NCBI RefSeq assembly: GCF_030651625.1
Contig: NZ_JAUSCF010000031.1
Coordinates: forward strand, 186,001 to 250,000
DNA: 64,000 nucleotides
Direction of reading: 5' to 3'
DNA from: Hydrogenophaga sp.
GTDB lineage: Bacteria > Pseudomonadota > Gammaproteobacteria > Burkholderiales > Burkholderiaceae_C
The notes under the pieces were generated by a model, which saw nothing but the letters and a program-made list of their open reading frames with translations, was not told the DNA's origin and did not search any database. Made by a program: the position numbers and the translations under genes. This document shows positions 9,184 to 20,282 of this stretch, in pieces; position 1 is the stretch's first letter, and each line of letters begins with the position of its first letter.

Positions 9184-9940
9184 GAAAGGTGCTTTGCGGA
9201 AAGTTGGTTTCCATGACGCGCCGCGCGTCGTCCCTCAACTGATCCATGCCCAAAGCGTCGTAAGACTGAACCAGGATGTAAAGCGCCTCTTCAAGTGCAG
9301 GTGCATCTGCATAGTCGACCAGCGCCGACTGGGCGCGGTTGATCGCCGCCACATGGGCACCACGGCTGTAGTAGTAGCGTGCAACGTGAACCTCATACTG
9401 AGCCAGCGAGTTCACGATGTAGGTCATGCGAATCCTCGCATCAGCCGAATAACGCGAATCCGGGAAGCGGTTGACCAGATCCTTGAATGCCTCAAAAGAC
9501 TCTTTCGCCGCCTTTTGGTCGCGTTCCGACAAGTCTTGCCGTGCAAGTGATCCGAAAAGGCCGAGATTGTCGTTGAATGAAACCAAACCCTTCAGGTAGA
9601 GCGCGTAGTCCATGGCCGGGCTGGTGGGATGAAGGCGCATGAAACGGTCGATTGCAGCCTGGGCCTGCGCTGGCTCTCCAGCTTTGTAGTGTGTGTAGGC
9701 CTTGTCCAGTTGGGCTTGTTGGGCCAGCGGGGTGCCGGCAGCACGACCTTCAAGCTTCTCGTACAACACGACCGCTTTGTCGAAGTTGCCAGAATCGCGC
9801 TCGTCCCGCGCTTCGCTTAAGAGCCTGTTGGGACTCCATCCAAGGGTGTTGTCGACGGGTGTGCTGCTGCATCCCGAGAGGGCCAGCGTTGCACCGATCA
9901 GGGGCAGCGACACAACCGATAATCTGAACGAACGTATCAC
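9134..9940 (-). CDS. bamD: Outer membrane protein assembly factor BamD
   Basis: Essential lipoprotein of the BAM complex that inserts beta-barrel proteins into the outer membrane. About 268 residues with a signal peptide ending at a lipobox (LALSGC) and TPR-like repeats (ARDERDSGNFDKAVVLYEKL, PAMDYALYLKGL, DSRYSADARIRM, APALEEALYILVQSYDALG). The GTG at 9940 has AAAGG five bases upstream; a TTG at 9964 is possible but would precede the natural signal peptide. It is divergent from rluD, as in E. coli, with under 50 bases between start codons, and its 3' end overlaps the helicase gene by 50 bases. Confidence 0.95.
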   Translation of the reverse strand: MIRSFRLSVVSLPLIGATLALSGCSSTPVDNTLGWSPNRLLSEARDERDSGNFDKAVVLYEKLEGRAAGTPLAQQAQLDKAYTHYKAGEPAQAQAAIDRFMRLHPTSPAMDYALYLKGLVSFNDNLGLFGSLARQDLSERDQKAAKESFEAFKDLVNRFPDSRYSADARIRMTYIVNSLAQYEVHVARYYYSRGAHVAAINRAQSALVDYADAPALEEALYILVQSYDALGMDQLRDDARRVMETNFPQSTFLTQGFRKSSDPWWKVW

Positions 9941-9967
9941 ACGCGCACCTTTACAACGGAACAAAGC

Positions 9968-10981
9968 TTGAACGCTGAAATTATATCGATGGGGGAAGAT
10001 CTCGAAGACCCTCTGGATACACCTGCTGACGTTGTGCTTTCAGAGGTGGAAATTCGGCATGGCGAGGTTCCAGCAGACATGCACGGCTGGCGGCTGGATC
10101 GGGTGCTCGCACGCCTGATCCCCGAGTTCTCGCGCACCTACTTGCAGCAGCTCATCGTCGATGGCGCGGTCGAACTGCGGGGCACACCCCAGCGAAAGCC
10201 CGCAGTCCGTTTGACCGTGGGTGATCGCCTCGCCGTGGGACTTCGGCCTCCGCAGCAGGTCCAGGCCTTTGTGGCAGAAGAAATGAGCCTGGATGTGGTG
10301 TTCGAGGACGCCGATCTGCTGGTGATACATAAACCGGCGGGCTTGGTGGTTCATCCGGGCGCGGGCAACTGGAGCGGTACGCTGCTCAACGGCTTGCTGG
10401 CCTTTCATGCGGGGGCTTCAGCACTGCCGCGCGCAGGCATCGTGCACCGCCTGGACAAGGACACCTCGGGCCTCATGCTGGTGGGAAAGTCGCGCCGCGC
10501 TGTGGACGCGCTGGTTCGTGCAATTGCTGCCCGGGACGTCAAACGCCTCTACCTCGCCTTGGCCCATGGGCGCTGGAGTAGCCAGCCAGAAATCACAGTC
10601 GACCAGGCCATTGGCCGGGATGTTCGCAACCGCCTGCGGATGGCCGTGGTGGAGGCGGGAAGCGGCAAGCCGGCCCAAACCACGCTGACCGTCCTAGAAA
10701 AGACCGATCAGGCCTCCTTGCTGGTCTGTCGACTGCACACTGGGCGCACCCACCAGATTCGGGTGCACGGGGCCTGGTTGGGGCACCCTTTGGTGGGTGA
10801 CGTGCTGTATGGGGGCCGTCCATTGTGGGGACTGACTCGCCAGGCTCTTCATGCCACTCGTCTGGAGTTGAATCACCCAGTGACGGGGAAACCCCTGGTG
10901 TTTCGATCAGACCCTCCGCAAGATTTCAAGGAAGCCTTGAAGCAAGCCGGGCTCCATTACAATCCGGAGTGTCTGGATTGA
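9968..10981 (+). CDS. rluD: 23S rRNA pseudouridine synthase RluD
   Basis: Makes pseudouridines in helix 69 of 23S rRNA (positions 1911/1915/1917 in E. coli). 337 residues from a TTG at 9968, or 330 from ATG 9989; the TTG has a modest GGAAC upstream, the ATG none. An N-terminal S4 domain (GWRLDRVLARLIPEFSRTYLQQLI, about 38-100) is followed by the RluA-type catalytic domain with the Asp-bearing HRLDKDTSGLMLV (about 158-170) and the RTHQIRVH motif. It is divergent from bamD. No oddities apart from the start codon. Confidence 0.94.
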   Translation: MNAEIISMGEDLEDPLDTPADVVLSEVEIRHGEVPADMHGWRLDRVLARLIPEFSRTYLQQLIVDGAVELRGTPQRKPAVRLTVGDRLAVGLRPPQQVQAFVAEEMSLDVVFEDADLLVIHKPAGLVVHPGAGNWSGTLLNGLLAFHAGASALPRAGIVHRLDKDTSGLMLVGKSRRAVDALVRAIAARDVKRLYLALAHGRWSSQPEITVDQAIGRDVRNRLRMAVVEAGSGKPAQTTLTVLEKTDQASLLVCRLHTGRTHQIRVHGAWLGHPLVGDVLYGGRPLWGLTRQALHATRLELNHPVTGKPLVFRSDPPQDFKEALKQAGLHYNPECLD

Positions 10982-11205
10982 TTGCGTCAGAGACAGGTGG
11001 CACGGCAGAGTTGTCGCTGTGAAGCGGTTTGTCGACCACAAAACACCACACTCTGGCGCCAACGTGATTCTCGCCTTCCCGGTCACCACAGACCGTGCGT
11101 TGAGATATACGCCAACACCCGCCGCATCCCATGCCAGTCGCTCAGCGGGTATTGCATGATTTTCTCCTGCCCAGCCGGCCATGGGCCATTGACTGAACAC
11201 CACAG

Positions 11206-11934
11206 ATGAACACCACGGATGCCAAGCGTGTCCTTGAAACGGCACTGATCTGCGCAGCTCAGCCGCTCTCCCTGCGGGACATCGCGGTTCTGTTCGATCA
11301 GGCTTTGTCCACCGACACCCTCAAGAAGCTTCTGGCCGACCTTCAGCTGGAATGGACCGGGCGGGGCGTGGAGCTGGTTCATGTGGCGACAGGCTGGCGA
11401 TTCCAGTCGCGTCCGGAGCTGCGTCCGTACCTGGACAGACTGCACCCGGAGAAACCGCCCAAGTACAGTCGCGCCACCCTCGAGACTTTGGCCATCATCG
11501 CGTACCGGCAGCCCGTGACCCGTGGCGACATGGAAGACATTCGAGGCGTGACCATCAACTCCTTGATCATCAAACAGCTGGAAGACCGGGGCTGGATCGA
11601 GGTCATCGGCCACAGGGAGACGGTGGGGAGACCAGCGCTGTTCGCCACAACCCGCCAGTTTCTGGACGACCTGGGCCTTGCTTCGCTGGATCAACTGCCT
11701 CCGCTGGAAGCCAGCGAGATCCAGGAGTCTGCCCTGGACCGGCTGGACTTTGAGGCCCTTTCGAGTGGCCTTCAGGCTGACCTTGATGCCGGACCGGCAG
11801 AACCAGAAATCCTGTCTCTCTCCGAAGCCGCTGCCACGCCAAATGCTGCCCCATCCGAAAGTTCCTCCGGCATGATGCCGGTGGCCGACGTTACCCAGGA
11901 ATCCAATGAACTCGGCACCAACCCCCCCCACTGA
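11206..11934 (+). CDS. scpB: Segregation and condensation protein B
   Basis: ScpB subunit of the SMC-ScpAB condensin that compacts and segregates chromosomes. 242 residues: two winged-helix domains in roughly the first 165 residues, with the diagnostic [29 protein letters not shown] and the [17 protein letters not shown] segment, followed by an acidic, Ala/Ser-rich tail. The gene overlaps rluB by 29 bases, and this scpB-rluB coupling is common in proteobacteria. The 224 bases upstream, after rluD, hold no gene I can support. scpA and smc are not in the window. Confidence 0.93.
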   Translation: MNTTDAKRVLETALICAAQPLSLRDIAVLFDQALSTDTLKKLLADLQLEWTGRGVELVHVATGWRFQSRPELRPYLDRLHPEKPPKYSRATLETLAIIAYRQPVTRGDMEDIRGVTINSLIIKQLEDRGWIEVIGHRETVGRPALFATTRQFLDDLGLASLDQLPPLEASEIQESALDRLDFEALSSGLQADLDAGPAEPEILSLSEAAATPNAAPSESSSGMMPVADVTQESNELGTNPPH

Positions 11935-13261
11935 ACCTGTCCCCTCCGAAATTGCCGAGGTGAACGCAGACGCGCAGAAGGAGATTCGCGCGGAGCATGG
12001 CGGCTCGCCTGAAAGGGCGTCTGCAGGCCATCCCGGTGCGGGCGAAGCCGCACACCTTCAATTTGGTGACGTCGTCAGCGGCGCTTTCGATGCCGAGCAG
12101 GAACAGGATCTGCCTCTTCCGGGCAAACGCGTGCTGGCACCACAGGCCGAATCTCCCAAGCTGCACAAGGTGCTTGCCCAGGCAGGCATGGGATCGCGGC
12201 TGGAAATGGAGCAGTTGATTCTTGAAGGGCGCATTTCAGTCAATGGCGAGCCCGCCCACATCGGTCAGCGGATCCAGTTTGGCGACGTGATCAAGGTGAA
12301 CGGAAAGCCCGTTCGTGTGCGCATGACGCCACCGCCGCCGCGGGTGCTGGCTTACCACAAGCCCGCAGGCGAAGTGGTCACGCGAGACGATCCGCAGAAC
12401 CGGCCCACCGTGTTTCGGCGCTTGCCAAGGTTGATCCAGGGCAAATGGCAGTCGGTGGGGCGGCTTGACATCAACACGGAAGGTCTGCTGCTGCTCACGA
12501 GTTCGGGAGAGCTGGCCAACCGGTTGATGCACCCGCGCTTCGGCTTGCAGCGCGAATACGCGGTGCGGGTGCTGGGTGCATTGTCCAATGAAGAAAAACA
12601 GCGACTGCTCGATGGTGTGCAGCTCGAAGACGGGCCAGCCCAGTTCGCATCGATCGAGGACGGTGGAGGTGAAGGGGCCAACTGCTGGTATCGCGTGACC
12701 ATTGCCGAAGGTCGAAACCGCGAAGTTCGCCGCATGCTCGAAGCCGTGGGACATGCCGTCAGCCGGCTCATCCGCATTCGTTACGGCGTCGTGATGTTGC
12801 CGCGAGGCCTCAAGCGCGGTGCCTGGATCGAGCTGGACCAACGTGACATTGATAGGCTGACCGCGGCGGCTGGCTTGGCAGGCGCGGAGGGCGGCATGGA
12901 CCGTCTGCCTCGCAACGGGGTCCGCCATCCGGCGAGCAGAGGCAAATCGGGCGGCAAGTCCAACAAGCCGCGGGGTGCTTCAGACGGCAGTCGGGGGCCA
13001 GGTTCGTACTTTGGCTCTCGCGCTGAGAGTGGAGCTTGGGCTGGGGACGGCCCGAGCGCGCCTGGGGGTACCCCGCGCCCGCGTGGTACCAAGCCGCCAG
13101 GCAAGACCAGCACCCCCCAACAGCCCGATCCCATGAAAACTTCCTTTGGCTACATTGGTCAGGATGCCCTTCAGCGCCGCCGTGAAGAAGAAGGGCGCCG
13201 CGCCGGTCCACCGGGGGCAGGGCGCAAGCGCGGCGGAGGAAATCGTTCCGGCCGGAAATGA
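11906..13261 (+). CDS. rluB: 23S rRNA pseudouridine synthase RluB, with long N- and C-terminal extensions
   Basis: RsuA/RluB-type enzyme that pseudouridylates 23S rRNA (U2605 in E. coli). 451 residues. The catalytic core spans about 80-320: S4 domain ([20 protein letters not shown]), then [26 protein letters not shown] with the catalytic Asp, and [23 protein letters not shown]. An acidic N-terminal extension of about 75 residues and a Gly/Arg/Pro/Lys-rich tail of about 130 residues, ending GGGNRSGRK, surround it. Such tails occur in betaproteobacterial RluB and probably bind RNA. The gene starts inside scpB, 29 bases before its stop. Confidence 0.92.
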   Translation: MNSAPTPPTEPVPSEIAEVNADAQKEIRAEHGGSPERASAGHPGAGEAAHLQFGDVVSGAFDAEQEQDLPLPGKRVLAPQAESPKLHKVLAQAGMGSRLEMEQLILEGRISVNGEPAHIGQRIQFGDVIKVNGKPVRVRMTPPPPRVLAYHKPAGEVVTRDDPQNRPTVFRRLPRLIQGKWQSVGRLDINTEGLLLLTSSGELANRLMHPRFGLQREYAVRVLGALSNEEKQRLLDGVQLEDGPAQFASIEDGGGEGANCWYRVTIAEGRNREVRRMLEAVGHAVSRLIRIRYGVVMLPRGLKRGAWIELDQRDIDRLTAAAGLAGAEGGMDRLPRNGVRHPASRGKSGGKSNKPRGASDGSRGPGSYFGSRAESGAWAGDGPSAPGGTPRPRGTKPPGKTSTPQQPDPMKTSFGYIGQDALQRRREEEGRRAGPPGAGRKRGGGNRSGRK

Positions 13262-13301
13262 AGGAGCGCTTTTTCCGAGCGAGCGAAGGCCGTGTTGCCT
13301 T

Positions 13302-13341
13302 GGAAGTGGTGGCACTTCCGAACCGGGCTGAAACGGCCCGG
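13302..13341 (+). other. Two tandem hairpins between rluB and ndk
   Basis: GGAAGTG (13302-13308) pairs with CACTTCC (13313-13319) around a four-base loop. Immediately after, CCGGGC (13323-13328) pairs with GCCCGG (13336-13341) around a seven-base loop. Neither is followed by a T-run, so a classical intrinsic terminator is not supported. A -10-like TAGAAT lies just downstream at 13347-13352 but has no good -35. The structures could shape the ndk leader, stabilise the rluB mRNA end, or be chance in GC-rich DNA. Confidence 0.4.
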
Positions 13342-13411
13342 CGATGTAGAATTGAAAGCTTTGCGAGTTAGCGCAATTCCCTCTTTCTCATCCAAAAATC
13401 TCAGGATCCAT

Positions 13412-13837
13412 ATGGCTATCGAACGCACCCTTTCCATCATCAAGCCCGACGCCGTTGCCAAGAACGTCATCGGCCAGATCTACGCACGCTTCGAAGCGGC
13501 TGGCCTCAAAGTCGTGGCTGCACGCATGGCACATCTCTCGCGCGGTGAAGCTGAAGCCTTTTACGCGGTTCACAAGGAACGTCCTTTCTTCAAGGACCTC
13601 GTGGACTTCATGATTTCCGGCCCGGTGATGATTCAGGCACTGGAAGGTGAAGGCGCCATTGGCAAGAATCGTGACCTCATGGGCGCCACCGACCCCAAGA
13701 AGGCCGCCGCAGGCACCATTCGCGCCGACTTTGCTGACAGCATCGATGCGAATGCGGTCCACGGTTCGGACGCCCCCGAAACGGCAGCTGTGGAAATCGC
13801 GTTCTTCTTCCCTGGCATGAACGTCTACTCTCGTTGA
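13412..13837 (+). CDS. ndk: Nucleoside diphosphate kinase
   Basis: Transfers the gamma-phosphate from ATP to other (d)NDPs via a phosphohistidine, balancing nucleotide pools. 141 residues, the standard bacterial length. It starts [20 protein letters not shown] and carries the active-site His in [20 protein letters not shown]. The ATG at 13412 is certain from the family N-terminus, although the frame is open upstream. It heads the conserved block that continues with rlmN. The 150-base leader contains two hairpins and a TAGAAT -10-like sequence at 13347-13352. Confidence 0.97.
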   Translation: MAIERTLSIIKPDAVAKNVIGQIYARFEAAGLKVVAARMAHLSRGEAEAFYAVHKERPFFKDLVDFMISGPVMIQALEGEGAIGKNRDLMGATDPKKAAAGTIRADFADSIDANAVHGSDAPETAAVEIAFFFPGMNVYSR

Positions 13838-13921
13838 TGCTGTCTTCCGCGCTCATCCCCAACCTCGACAGTGTTCTGGTGGGGTGGCGTGCGCGGAGCC
13901 GACGGTGTTGGAGCCTGTGAA

Positions 13922-15067
13922 ATGAAGGTCAATCTGCTCGACTTTGACCTCGATGGAATGGCCGCCTTCTGTGAAGGCCTGGGCGAGAAGCGGTTTCGCT
14001 CTGTGCAGCTGTTTCGCTGGATTCATCAAAAAGGCGCTCGAAACTTCAACGAGATGAGCGATCTGGCCAAATCGCTGCGTGAAAAGCTCCCTGCCGTTTG
14101 CAGCATCGATGACCTCTCAGTGTTGTCGCGGCAGGAGTCGATTGATGGCACCATCAAGTGGCTTTTTGATGTGGGCGGCGGCAACGCAGTTGAAACCGTG
14201 TTCATTCCTGAAGCAGACAGAGGCACGCTTTGCATCTCTTCGCAGGCGGGTTGCGCCGTCGGGTGCCGCTTTTGCTCAACTGGCCATCAAGGGTTCTCGC
14301 GCAACCTCACGACTGGTGAAATTGTGGCGCAGCTGTGGCATGCCGAGCACTTTCTTCGTAAACACCTGGTCTCCAAAGAACGTGTGATCACCAACGTGGT
14401 CATGATGGGCATGGGGGAGCCGCTACAGAACCATGCGGCGCTTTTCCCCGCTCTTCGTATCATGCTCGATGACCACGGCTACGGTCTGTCGCGCCGCCGA
14501 GTGACTGTGTCCACCTCCGGCGTGGTGCCCATGATGGACCGTCTTGCCCGCGAGTGCCCTGTGGCTCTGGCCGTGTCGTTGCATGCACCGAACGACGCCC
14601 TGCGCGACTCGCTGGTCCCGCTCAATCGCAAATATCCCATCGCCGAGCTGTTGGACGCCTGTGTGCGATACCTGCCGGCGGCACCCCGGGATTTCATCAC
14701 CTTCGAATACTGCATGCTCGATGGTGTGAACGATCAGCCCGAGCACGCCCGGCAGTTGCTTGATCTGGTGCGGTCGCACCGGGGGCGGGGCGTGCCGTGC
14801 AAGATCAATCTGATACCGTTCAACCCTTTTCCCGATTCCGGGCTCAAGTGTTCACCCAAATCGGTGGTATCCCGGTTTGCACAGATCCTTGTAGACGGGG
14901 GTGTGGTGACAACCGTGCGCAAAACGCGCGGCGACGACATCGAAGCCGCTTGCGGTCAGCTGGCGGGTGACGTGCTTGATCGCACCAATGCGGGTCAACG
15001 TCTGGCGAGGTTGCGTTCGGCGGAAGAACGACCCATCCGTATTGTTCACAGAGAAAGGCAGGCATGA
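13922..15067 (+). CDS. rlmN: Dual-specificity 23S rRNA/tRNA adenine C2-methyltransferase RlmN
   Basis: Radical-SAM enzyme that methylates C2 of A2503 in 23S rRNA and A37 in some tRNAs. 381 residues. The cluster-binding CxxxCxxC is Cys111, Cys115 and Cys118 ([15 protein letters not shown]); [10 protein letters not shown] and the C-terminal [18 protein letters not shown] segment, with the methyl-carrying Cys, are typical. The ATG at 13922 fits the family N-terminus [13 protein letters not shown]. The stop overlaps the pilF start in ATGA, so the two are translationally coupled. Confidence 0.95.
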   Translation: MKVNLLDFDLDGMAAFCEGLGEKRFRSVQLFRWIHQKGARNFNEMSDLAKSLREKLPAVCSIDDLSVLSRQESIDGTIKWLFDVGGGNAVETVFIPEADRGTLCISSQAGCAVGCRFCSTGHQGFSRNLTTGEIVAQLWHAEHFLRKHLVSKERVITNVVMMGMGEPLQNHAALFPALRIMLDDHGYGLSRRRVTVSTSGVVPMMDRLARECPVALAVSLHAPNDALRDSLVPLNRKYPIAELLDACVRYLPAAPRDFITFEYCMLDGVNDQPEHARQLLDLVRSHRGRGVPCKINLIPFNPFPDSGLKCSPKSVVSRFAQILVDGGVVTTVRKTRGDDIEAACGQLAGDVLDRTNAGQRLARLRSAEERPIRIVHRERQA

Positions 15068-15888
15068 ATCACCCGTTTCGCGTTCGTTCCATTTCCGTAG
15101 GCGTTCGGTTGACCTTGCTGTTGTCGGCCTCGCTGCTCATTGCCGGGTGCACACAGATGCCGCTGGACCGCGGCGGGAACGAAGTCGGACCGATCACCGA
15201 GTCGGACGAGCCAGAGACGCGAAAACGTGCGCGCATACGGCTGGAGCTTGCGTCCAGTTATTTCGAGCAAGGCCAGACCAATGTGGCGCTGGACGAGATC
15301 AAGCAGTCGATTGCCGCAGATCCAACCTACGCGAAAGCCTACGTGCTCAGAGGGCTGGTGTTCATGCAGATGAACGAAAACCGCCTCGCCGAAGAGAGTT
15401 TTCAGCGGGCCATTCAGCTCAATCCGCGCGATCCTGATGCATTGCACAACTACGGATGGTTTGTCTGTCAGCAGGGCAAGCACGCCCAGGCCATAGACCT
15501 GTTCACCCGCGCATTGGTCAGTCCTGTGTATGGGGGTCAGGCCAAGACGTTGAGAGCGAAAGGCGTGTGCCAGATCCGCATGGGCCAGCTTGCAGAAGCG
15601 GAAGGCAGCCTTGCCCGTTCCTATGAGCTCGATGCGGCGGATCCATTTACGGCATACAACCTGGCAACCCTGCTGTTTCGCCGAGGAGAAGACACCAGGG
15701 CCCAGTTCATCATCCGTCGGCTGAACAACACCGAGCTGGCCAACGCTGAGACCTTGTGGCTCGGCATCAAAGTGGAGCGGCGGCTGCGAAACACCGAGGC
15801 CATGGAGCAACTCGCGCAACAGTTGAGTCGCCGTTTTGCCCAGTCGCCTCAGTGGGGTCTCTACCAAAGAGGGGCCTTCAATGAATGA
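15064..15888 (+). CDS. pilF: Type IV pilus biogenesis/stability lipoprotein PilF (PilW)
   Basis: Outer-membrane pilotin that helps assemble the type IV pilus secretin. 274 residues with a signal peptide and lipobox (LLIAGCTQ, Cys about residue 29), then TPR repeats ([68 protein letters not shown] and others). Overlaps rlmN by four bases and the next gene by eight. The rlmN-pilF-rodZ-ispG order is widely conserved in gamma- and betaproteobacteria. Other pilus genes are absent from the window. Confidence 0.9.
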   Translation: MNHPFRVRSISVGVRLTLLLSASLLIAGCTQMPLDRGGNEVGPITESDEPETRKRARIRLELASSYFEQGQTNVALDEIKQSIAADPTYAKAYVLRGLVFMQMNENRLAEESFQRAIQLNPRDPDALHNYGWFVCQQGKHAQAIDLFTRALVSPVYGGQAKTLRAKGVCQIRMGQLAEAEGSLARSYELDAADPFTAYNLATLLFRRGEDTRAQFIIRRLNNTELANAETLWLGIKVERRLRNTEAMEQLAQQLSRRFAQSPQWGLYQRGAFNE

Positions 15889-16840
15889 AGACGCACTCGA
15901 TGCATCCAGTGTTTCGAATGGACCACAGGATCAATCGCACGTGCCCCTGCACCTGCTGAGGCAGGCGAGAGAAGCGGTTGGCCTTCACATTGCTGTCCTG
16001 GCGGCTGCGCTGAAGGTTCCAGTTCGGAAGCTGGAAGCGCTGGAAGCGGGTCGGTACGACGAGTTGCCCGACCTGACGTTCGCTCGTGCCCTGGCTTCGA
16101 GCGCTTGTCGCCAGCTCAAGATCGATCCTGCGCCGATCCTGGAGCAGATTCCGATGGGGCGATTGCCCGTCTTGGGGAAGGCGGGGAATGCCATCAACAC
16201 CCCGTTCAAGGCCTCGTTCCCAGGAGCGACTTCAAACCAGTCGTCCTGGTTTTTCCGGCCGTCGGTGCTCATTGCCACCTTGCTGGTTGTCGCGGCCCTT
16301 GTGCTCCTGGTGCTGCCTGAAGTCATTCAGATGCCGGCCATGGGTACCAATCCGACGGTCTCCACGGATCAGACCGGTCAGACGATCGAACCCGTTGAGC
16401 TGGGGGCACCACCTTCAGAAGAGCCTCAGGCCGACCCGTCCGGGGCTGCACCTCCTGTTGTACCCGTCGAAGGCAGCGTCACCCCATCAACTGCCGAGCA
16501 GCCGGCGTCTGGCGCTACGCCGGGTGAAGGTGTTCCCTCGCTCCAGGAGGCGAGCACTGCCGTACCTGGTAACGTACAACAACCAGGCACGCCCGCGGCA
16601 TCCCCCGCATTGCTGCGCATCACAGCAGGGGGCGAATCATGGGTGGAAGTGACCAACGGTGCAGGTGCAGTGGTGGTTCAGCGCGTGCTCAGGCAGGGGG
16701 AAGTCATCGAGTTTTCATCGACACCGCCTTACAAAGTGATTCTGGGCCGGGCAGAGGCTGCTCAAGTCTTTGTTCGAGGGCAATCGCTTGATGTGATGCC
16801 TTACGCGCGCAACAATGTGGCCCGCTTTGAAGTGAAGTGA
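15881..16840 (+). CDS. rodZ: RodZ-like helix-turn-helix membrane protein (DUF4115)
   Basis: 319 residues in RodZ architecture: a cytoplasmic HTH domain (about 22-90, [20 protein letters not shown]), one transmembrane segment (about 127-149), a Pro/Ala/Thr-rich periplasmic linker, and a C-terminal DUF4115 domain ([26 protein letters not shown]). In E. coli RodZ links MreB to the envelope and sets rod shape; the same job is inferred here. The start at 15881 overlaps pilF by eight bases, and the end overlaps the possible GTG start of ispG. Confidence 0.85.
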   Translation: MNEDALDASSVSNGPQDQSHVPLHLLRQAREAVGLHIAVLAAALKVPVRKLEALEAGRYDELPDLTFARALASSACRQLKIDPAPILEQIPMGRLPVLGKAGNAINTPFKASFPGATSNQSSWFFRPSVLIATLLVVAALVLLVLPEVIQMPAMGTNPTVSTDQTGQTIEPVELGAPPSEEPQADPSGAAPPVVPVEGSVTPSTAEQPASGATPGEGVPSLQEASTAVPGNVQQPGTPAASPALLRITAGGESWVEVTNGAGAVVVQRVLRQGEVIEFSSTPPYKVILGRAEAAQVFVRGQSLDVMPYARNNVARFEVK

Positions 16841-16845
16841 TCGAC

Positions 16846-18138
16846 ATGAATGGAATCAACGCTTCAATGACAATGCCCGCCCAACCTGAATTGCCCATTG
16901 CAATGGGTGTTGCGCAGACCCGCAAGACCCGACCGGGTGTGGTGGCGTGGGGTGATCATCGGGTGACGGTAGGTGGGGGCGCACCCGTGCGCGTCCAGGC
17001 CATGACCAATACCGACACGGCCGACGCAATTGGCACTGCCATACAGGTCAAAGAACTTGCCTTGGCGGGTTCGGAGCTGGTTCGCATCACTGTCAACAAC
17101 GACGATGCAGCCAAAGCCGTGCCCTACATCCGCGAGCAGTTGGATCGCATGGGTGTGACGGTGCCACTCATCGGCGATTTTCACTACAACGGACACCGGC
17201 TGCTCACTGACCATCCTGCTTGCGCGCAAGCCCTTTCCAAGTACCGTATCAATCCCGGCAATGTAGGCCGTGGCGACAAGGGTGATCGGCAGTTTGGGCA
17301 AATGGTGGAGTTGGCCGCGAAATACGACAAAGCCATCCGCATTGGCGTGAACTGGGGCAGTCTGGATCAGGATCTGCTCGCACGGCTGATGGACCAGAAC
17401 GCACAACGGTCACGCCCCTGGGAAGCCAAGCAGGTGATGTACGAGGCACTGATCACTTCGGCGCTGGAATCGGCTGCCAAGGCCGAAGAAATCGGCTTGA
17501 ACGGCAACAACATCATGTTGTCGTGCAAAGTGAGCAATGTCCAGGATCTGGTGGCCGTGTACCAGGCGCTGGCCCAGCGCTGCGACCATGCGTTGCATCT
17601 TGGCTTGACCGAAGCCGGTATGGGGACCAAAGGGGCGGTTGCGTCTGCGGCGGCCCTTTCCGTCCTGCTTCAGCAAGGCATTGGTGACACCATTCGCGTG
17701 TCGCTCACGCCTCAGCCTGGCGAATCACGCACCCACGAAGTGCTGATCGCCCTGGAGATCCTCCAGGCGCTCGGCCTGAGGGCATTTGTACCGAGTGTGA
17801 CGGCATGCCCAGGTTGTGGTCGCACCACCAGCACCACCTTTCAGGAGCTGGCCAAGCAGATCGACGACTACCTTCGTCAGTCCATGCCGCAGTGGCGAGA
17901 GCGCTATCCTGGTGTCGAAAATCTCAAGGTGGCCGTGATGGGCTGCATCGTCAATGGCCCCGGTGAAAGCAAACACGCAGACCTCGGTATCAGTCTGCCA
18001 GGCACCGGAGAGGCGCCTTCTGCGCCGGTCTACATCGACGGTGAGAAGGCCATGACGCTGCGGGGCGATGCGATCGCGCACGATTTCCAGCAGATTGTTG
18101 AAAATTACATCGAGAAAAGGTTTGGTGTGGCGGGCTGA
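16846..18138 (+). CDS. ispG: 4-hydroxy-3-methylbut-2-enyl diphosphate synthase
   Basis: 4Fe-4S enzyme of the MEP isoprenoid pathway that converts MEcPP to HMBPP. 430 residues. The N-terminal TIM-barrel part ([24 protein letters not shown] [17 protein letters not shown]) and C-terminal cluster Cys residues ([10 protein letters not shown] and [17 protein letters not shown]) are visible. The ATG at 16846 is chosen; a GTG at 16837 would overlap the rodZ stop by four bases and add three residues. It is followed after 56 bases by hisS, as in many proteobacteria. Confidence 0.95.
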   Translation: MNGINASMTMPAQPELPIAMGVAQTRKTRPGVVAWGDHRVTVGGGAPVRVQAMTNTDTADAIGTAIQVKELALAGSELVRITVNNDDAAKAVPYIREQLDRMGVTVPLIGDFHYNGHRLLTDHPACAQALSKYRINPGNVGRGDKGDRQFGQMVELAAKYDKAIRIGVNWGSLDQDLLARLMDQNAQRSRPWEAKQVMYEALITSALESAAKAEEIGLNGNNIMLSCKVSNVQDLVAVYQALAQRCDHALHLGLTEAGMGTKGAVASAAALSVLLQQGIGDTIRVSLTPQPGESRTHEVLIALEILQALGLRAFVPSVTACPGCGRTTSTTFQELAKQIDDYLRQSMPQWRERYPGVENLKVAVMGCIVNGPGESKHADLGISLPGTGEAPSAPVYIDGEKAMTLRGDAIAHDFQQIVENYIEKRFGVAG

Positions 18139-18194
18139 GCCCTGAGCAGGGCAGGTGCCTTGCTCAATCAGGACGCAAACAGCCAGCAAACAAA

Positions 18195-19505
18195 ATGGCA
18201 GAGAAAATCAGTGCTGTCAAAGGCATGAACGACATAGCGCCTCCCGTGTCTGCACATTGGGAATGGCTGGAAGAACAACTGCGAGGCCTGATGCGGAGGT
18301 ACGGGTATCGCAACTTGAGAACCCCTATCGTCGAGCCGACCGCACTGTTTGTGCGCGGCCTGGGTCAAGTGACCGACATCGTCGAGAAGGAGATGTATTC
18401 GTTTGAAGACCGTCTCAATGGTGAGCAGCTGACCCTTCGTCCTGAAAACACGGCGGGCGTGGTGCGGGCCGCGATTGAGCAATCGCTGACCTATGACGGA
18501 GGCAAGCGGCTCTACTACATGGGTCCAATGTTTCGTCACGAGCGCCCTCAGAGGGGCCGCTACCGCCAGTTCCATCAGTTTGGCGTCGAGGCACTCGGCT
18601 TTGCCGGTCCTGATGTGGACGCCGAGCTGATCGTGCTGGCCTGTGACCTGTGGGCAGCACTGGGCTTGAGCGGAATTGCTCTGGAGATCAACAGTCTGGG
18701 GCAGCCTCATGAACGCCTGGCACATAGAGCATCGCTGATCGCCTATCTGGAAGGGCATGCGGAACAGCTAGACGAGGATGCCAGGCGCCGACTTCACACC
18801 AACCCGCTTCGCATTCTGGACACCAAGAATCCGCTCATGCAGGACCTTGTGAACCGGGCACCCCGGCTGATGGACCACCTGGGCCCGGAGTCGCTGCACC
18901 ATTTCAACCGGCTGCGCGATTTGCTTGATGCGCATGGCATTGCCTACCACATCAATCCGCGACTGGTGCGGGGCATGGACTACTACAACCTGTCGGTGTT
19001 CGAGTTCGTCACGACCCAGTTGGGTTCGCAGGGAACGGTGTGCGCAGGCGGTCGTTACGATGGCTTGTTCGAACAAATCGGCGGCAAGTCGGTTCCGGCG
19101 GTCGGCTGGGCGCTGGGCATGGAGCGCATTCTTGAATTGCTCAAGGAGCAGGGGAGGCTGCCAGTGCAGCCCACGCCGGATGCCTACGCTGTGGTAACGG
19201 ATACAGGCAGTCTCCCCAGAGTCATGCCCGTGCTCCGCTCCCTGCGTCAGGCGGGTGTGAGTGTGCAGATGCACGCCTGCGGCCCCGAGGGGATGGGGAG
19301 CATGAAGTCCCAGTTCAAAAAGGCAGACGCCAGCGGTGCGCGCTTTGCCCTGATTTTTGGACCATCCGAGCTTGAGCAAGGCGCGGTGGCGATCAAATCC
19401 CTGCGGGGACCTCGTGCAGTGGCAGACCAGGGAGAAGCCGTGCAGCAGTTGCTGAAGCCGCTGGCAGACGTCGAATCTTGGGCGGCTACTCTGACAGCAA
19501 TTTGA
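18195..19505 (+). CDS. hisS: Histidyl-tRNA synthetase
   Basis: Class II aminoacyl-tRNA synthetase charging tRNA-His. 436 residues. Motif 2 ([23 protein letters not shown]), the histidine-specific segment [15 protein letters not shown], and motif 3 ([12 protein letters not shown]) are present, with the C-terminal anticodon-binding domain ([24 protein letters not shown]) at about 330-436. The N-terminal [17 protein letters not shown] is typical. It lies between ispG and yfgM in the conserved order. hisZ, a catalytic paralogue without tRNA charging, lies further down at 27069. Confidence 0.97.
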   Translation: MAEKISAVKGMNDIAPPVSAHWEWLEEQLRGLMRRYGYRNLRTPIVEPTALFVRGLGQVTDIVEKEMYSFEDRLNGEQLTLRPENTAGVVRAAIEQSLTYDGGKRLYYMGPMFRHERPQRGRYRQFHQFGVEALGFAGPDVDAELIVLACDLWAALGLSGIALEINSLGQPHERLAHRASLIAYLEGHAEQLDEDARRRLHTNPLRILDTKNPLMQDLVNRAPRLMDHLGPESLHHFNRLRDLLDAHGIAYHINPRLVRGMDYYNLSVFEFVTTQLGSQGTVCAGGRYDGLFEQIGGKSVPAVGWALGMERILELLKEQGRLPVQPTPDAYAVVTDTGSLPRVMPVLRSLRQAGVSVQMHACGPEGMGSMKSQFKKADASGARFALIFGPSELEQGAVAIKSLRGPRAVADQGEAVQQLLKPLADVESWAATLTAI

Positions 19506-19613
19506 CGACACGCCCTGGGTCTGCTGCGCAGCGGAACTCAGGAGCAACGCTGCCGATCTTGCCTTGCATCGACTGCGCCCCCATACAATCACCGATTCCC
19601 AACCGAAATCCCC

Positions 19614-20282
19614 ATGGCCAAACACCTCGACCTCGAAGAGCAGGAACAACTCGACCAGATCAAACACTTCTGGTCGCAGTATGGCAACGCCATCACTTGG
19701 GCGCTGATCGCCGTATTGGGTTCGTTTGCCGCCTGGAATGGATGGAACTACTGGCAAACCAACCAGGCCATCAAGGCAGCAGCGCTCTACGACGAAGTGC
19801 AAAGTGCCGCCCAGGCCAGGGATGTCGATCGACTCAAGCGGGCGCTCGGGGATATGCAGTCTGGCTACGCCAAAACCAGCTACGCGGGTCAGTCGGCACT
19901 TCTGGCGGCGCGCTCTTTCCATGAGGCGGATCTGAATGATGCTGCGCGTGAGGCCCTTGAGTGGACGGTCAACAACGGGTCCGACCCAGGTTATCAGGCC
20001 GTTGCCCGCTTGCGTCTGGCGAGTCTGTCACTGGAGGCAGGCGAATTCGATGCTGCGTTGAGATGGCTGAATGCACCATTGGCGCCTCCATTTGAACCAT
20101 TGGCATCCGATCGTCGAGGCGATGTGCTGCTTGCGCAGGGCAAGACCGAAGAGGCCACCGTGCAATATCAGACAGCTTGGCGAACGATGTCCGAAGCGAG
20201 TGAATACCGGCGATTGGTGGAAGTCAAGCTGGCATCATTGGGTGTGGATGTACTGGCTCAGTCAACGGAGGTGTCCCGTTGA
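19614..20282 (+). CDS. yfgM: YfgM-type tetratricopeptide protein (SecYEG ancillary/chaperone)
   Basis: 222 residues with a short cytoplasmic N-terminus, one transmembrane helix (about 24-46) and a periplasmic TPR-like domain (AALYDEVQSAAQARDVDRLKRAL, YAGQSALLAARSFHEADLNDAA, YQAVARLRLASLSLEAGEFDAAL). E. coli YfgM associates with SecYEG and PpiD. The stop overlaps the start of bamB in TTGA, so translation is probably coupled. The hisS-yfgM-bamB-der order supports the call. Confidence 0.9.
   Translation: MAKHLDLEEQEQLDQIKHFWSQYGNAITWALIAVLGSFAAWNGWNYWQTNQAIKAAALYDEVQSAAQARDVDRLKRALGDMQSGYAKTSYAGQSALLAARSFHEADLNDAAREALEWTVNNGSDPGYQAVARLRLASLSLEAGEFDAALRWLNAPLAPPFEPLASDRRGDVLLAQGKTEEATVQYQTAWRTMSEASEYRRLVEVKLASLGVDVLAQSTEVSR

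Noticed and set aside
10982..11205. Gap between rluD and scpB examined for a small gene or RNA
   Set aside because: A 75-residue open frame exists but lacks a supported start and looks unlike a protein; no tRNA-like fold was recognised.
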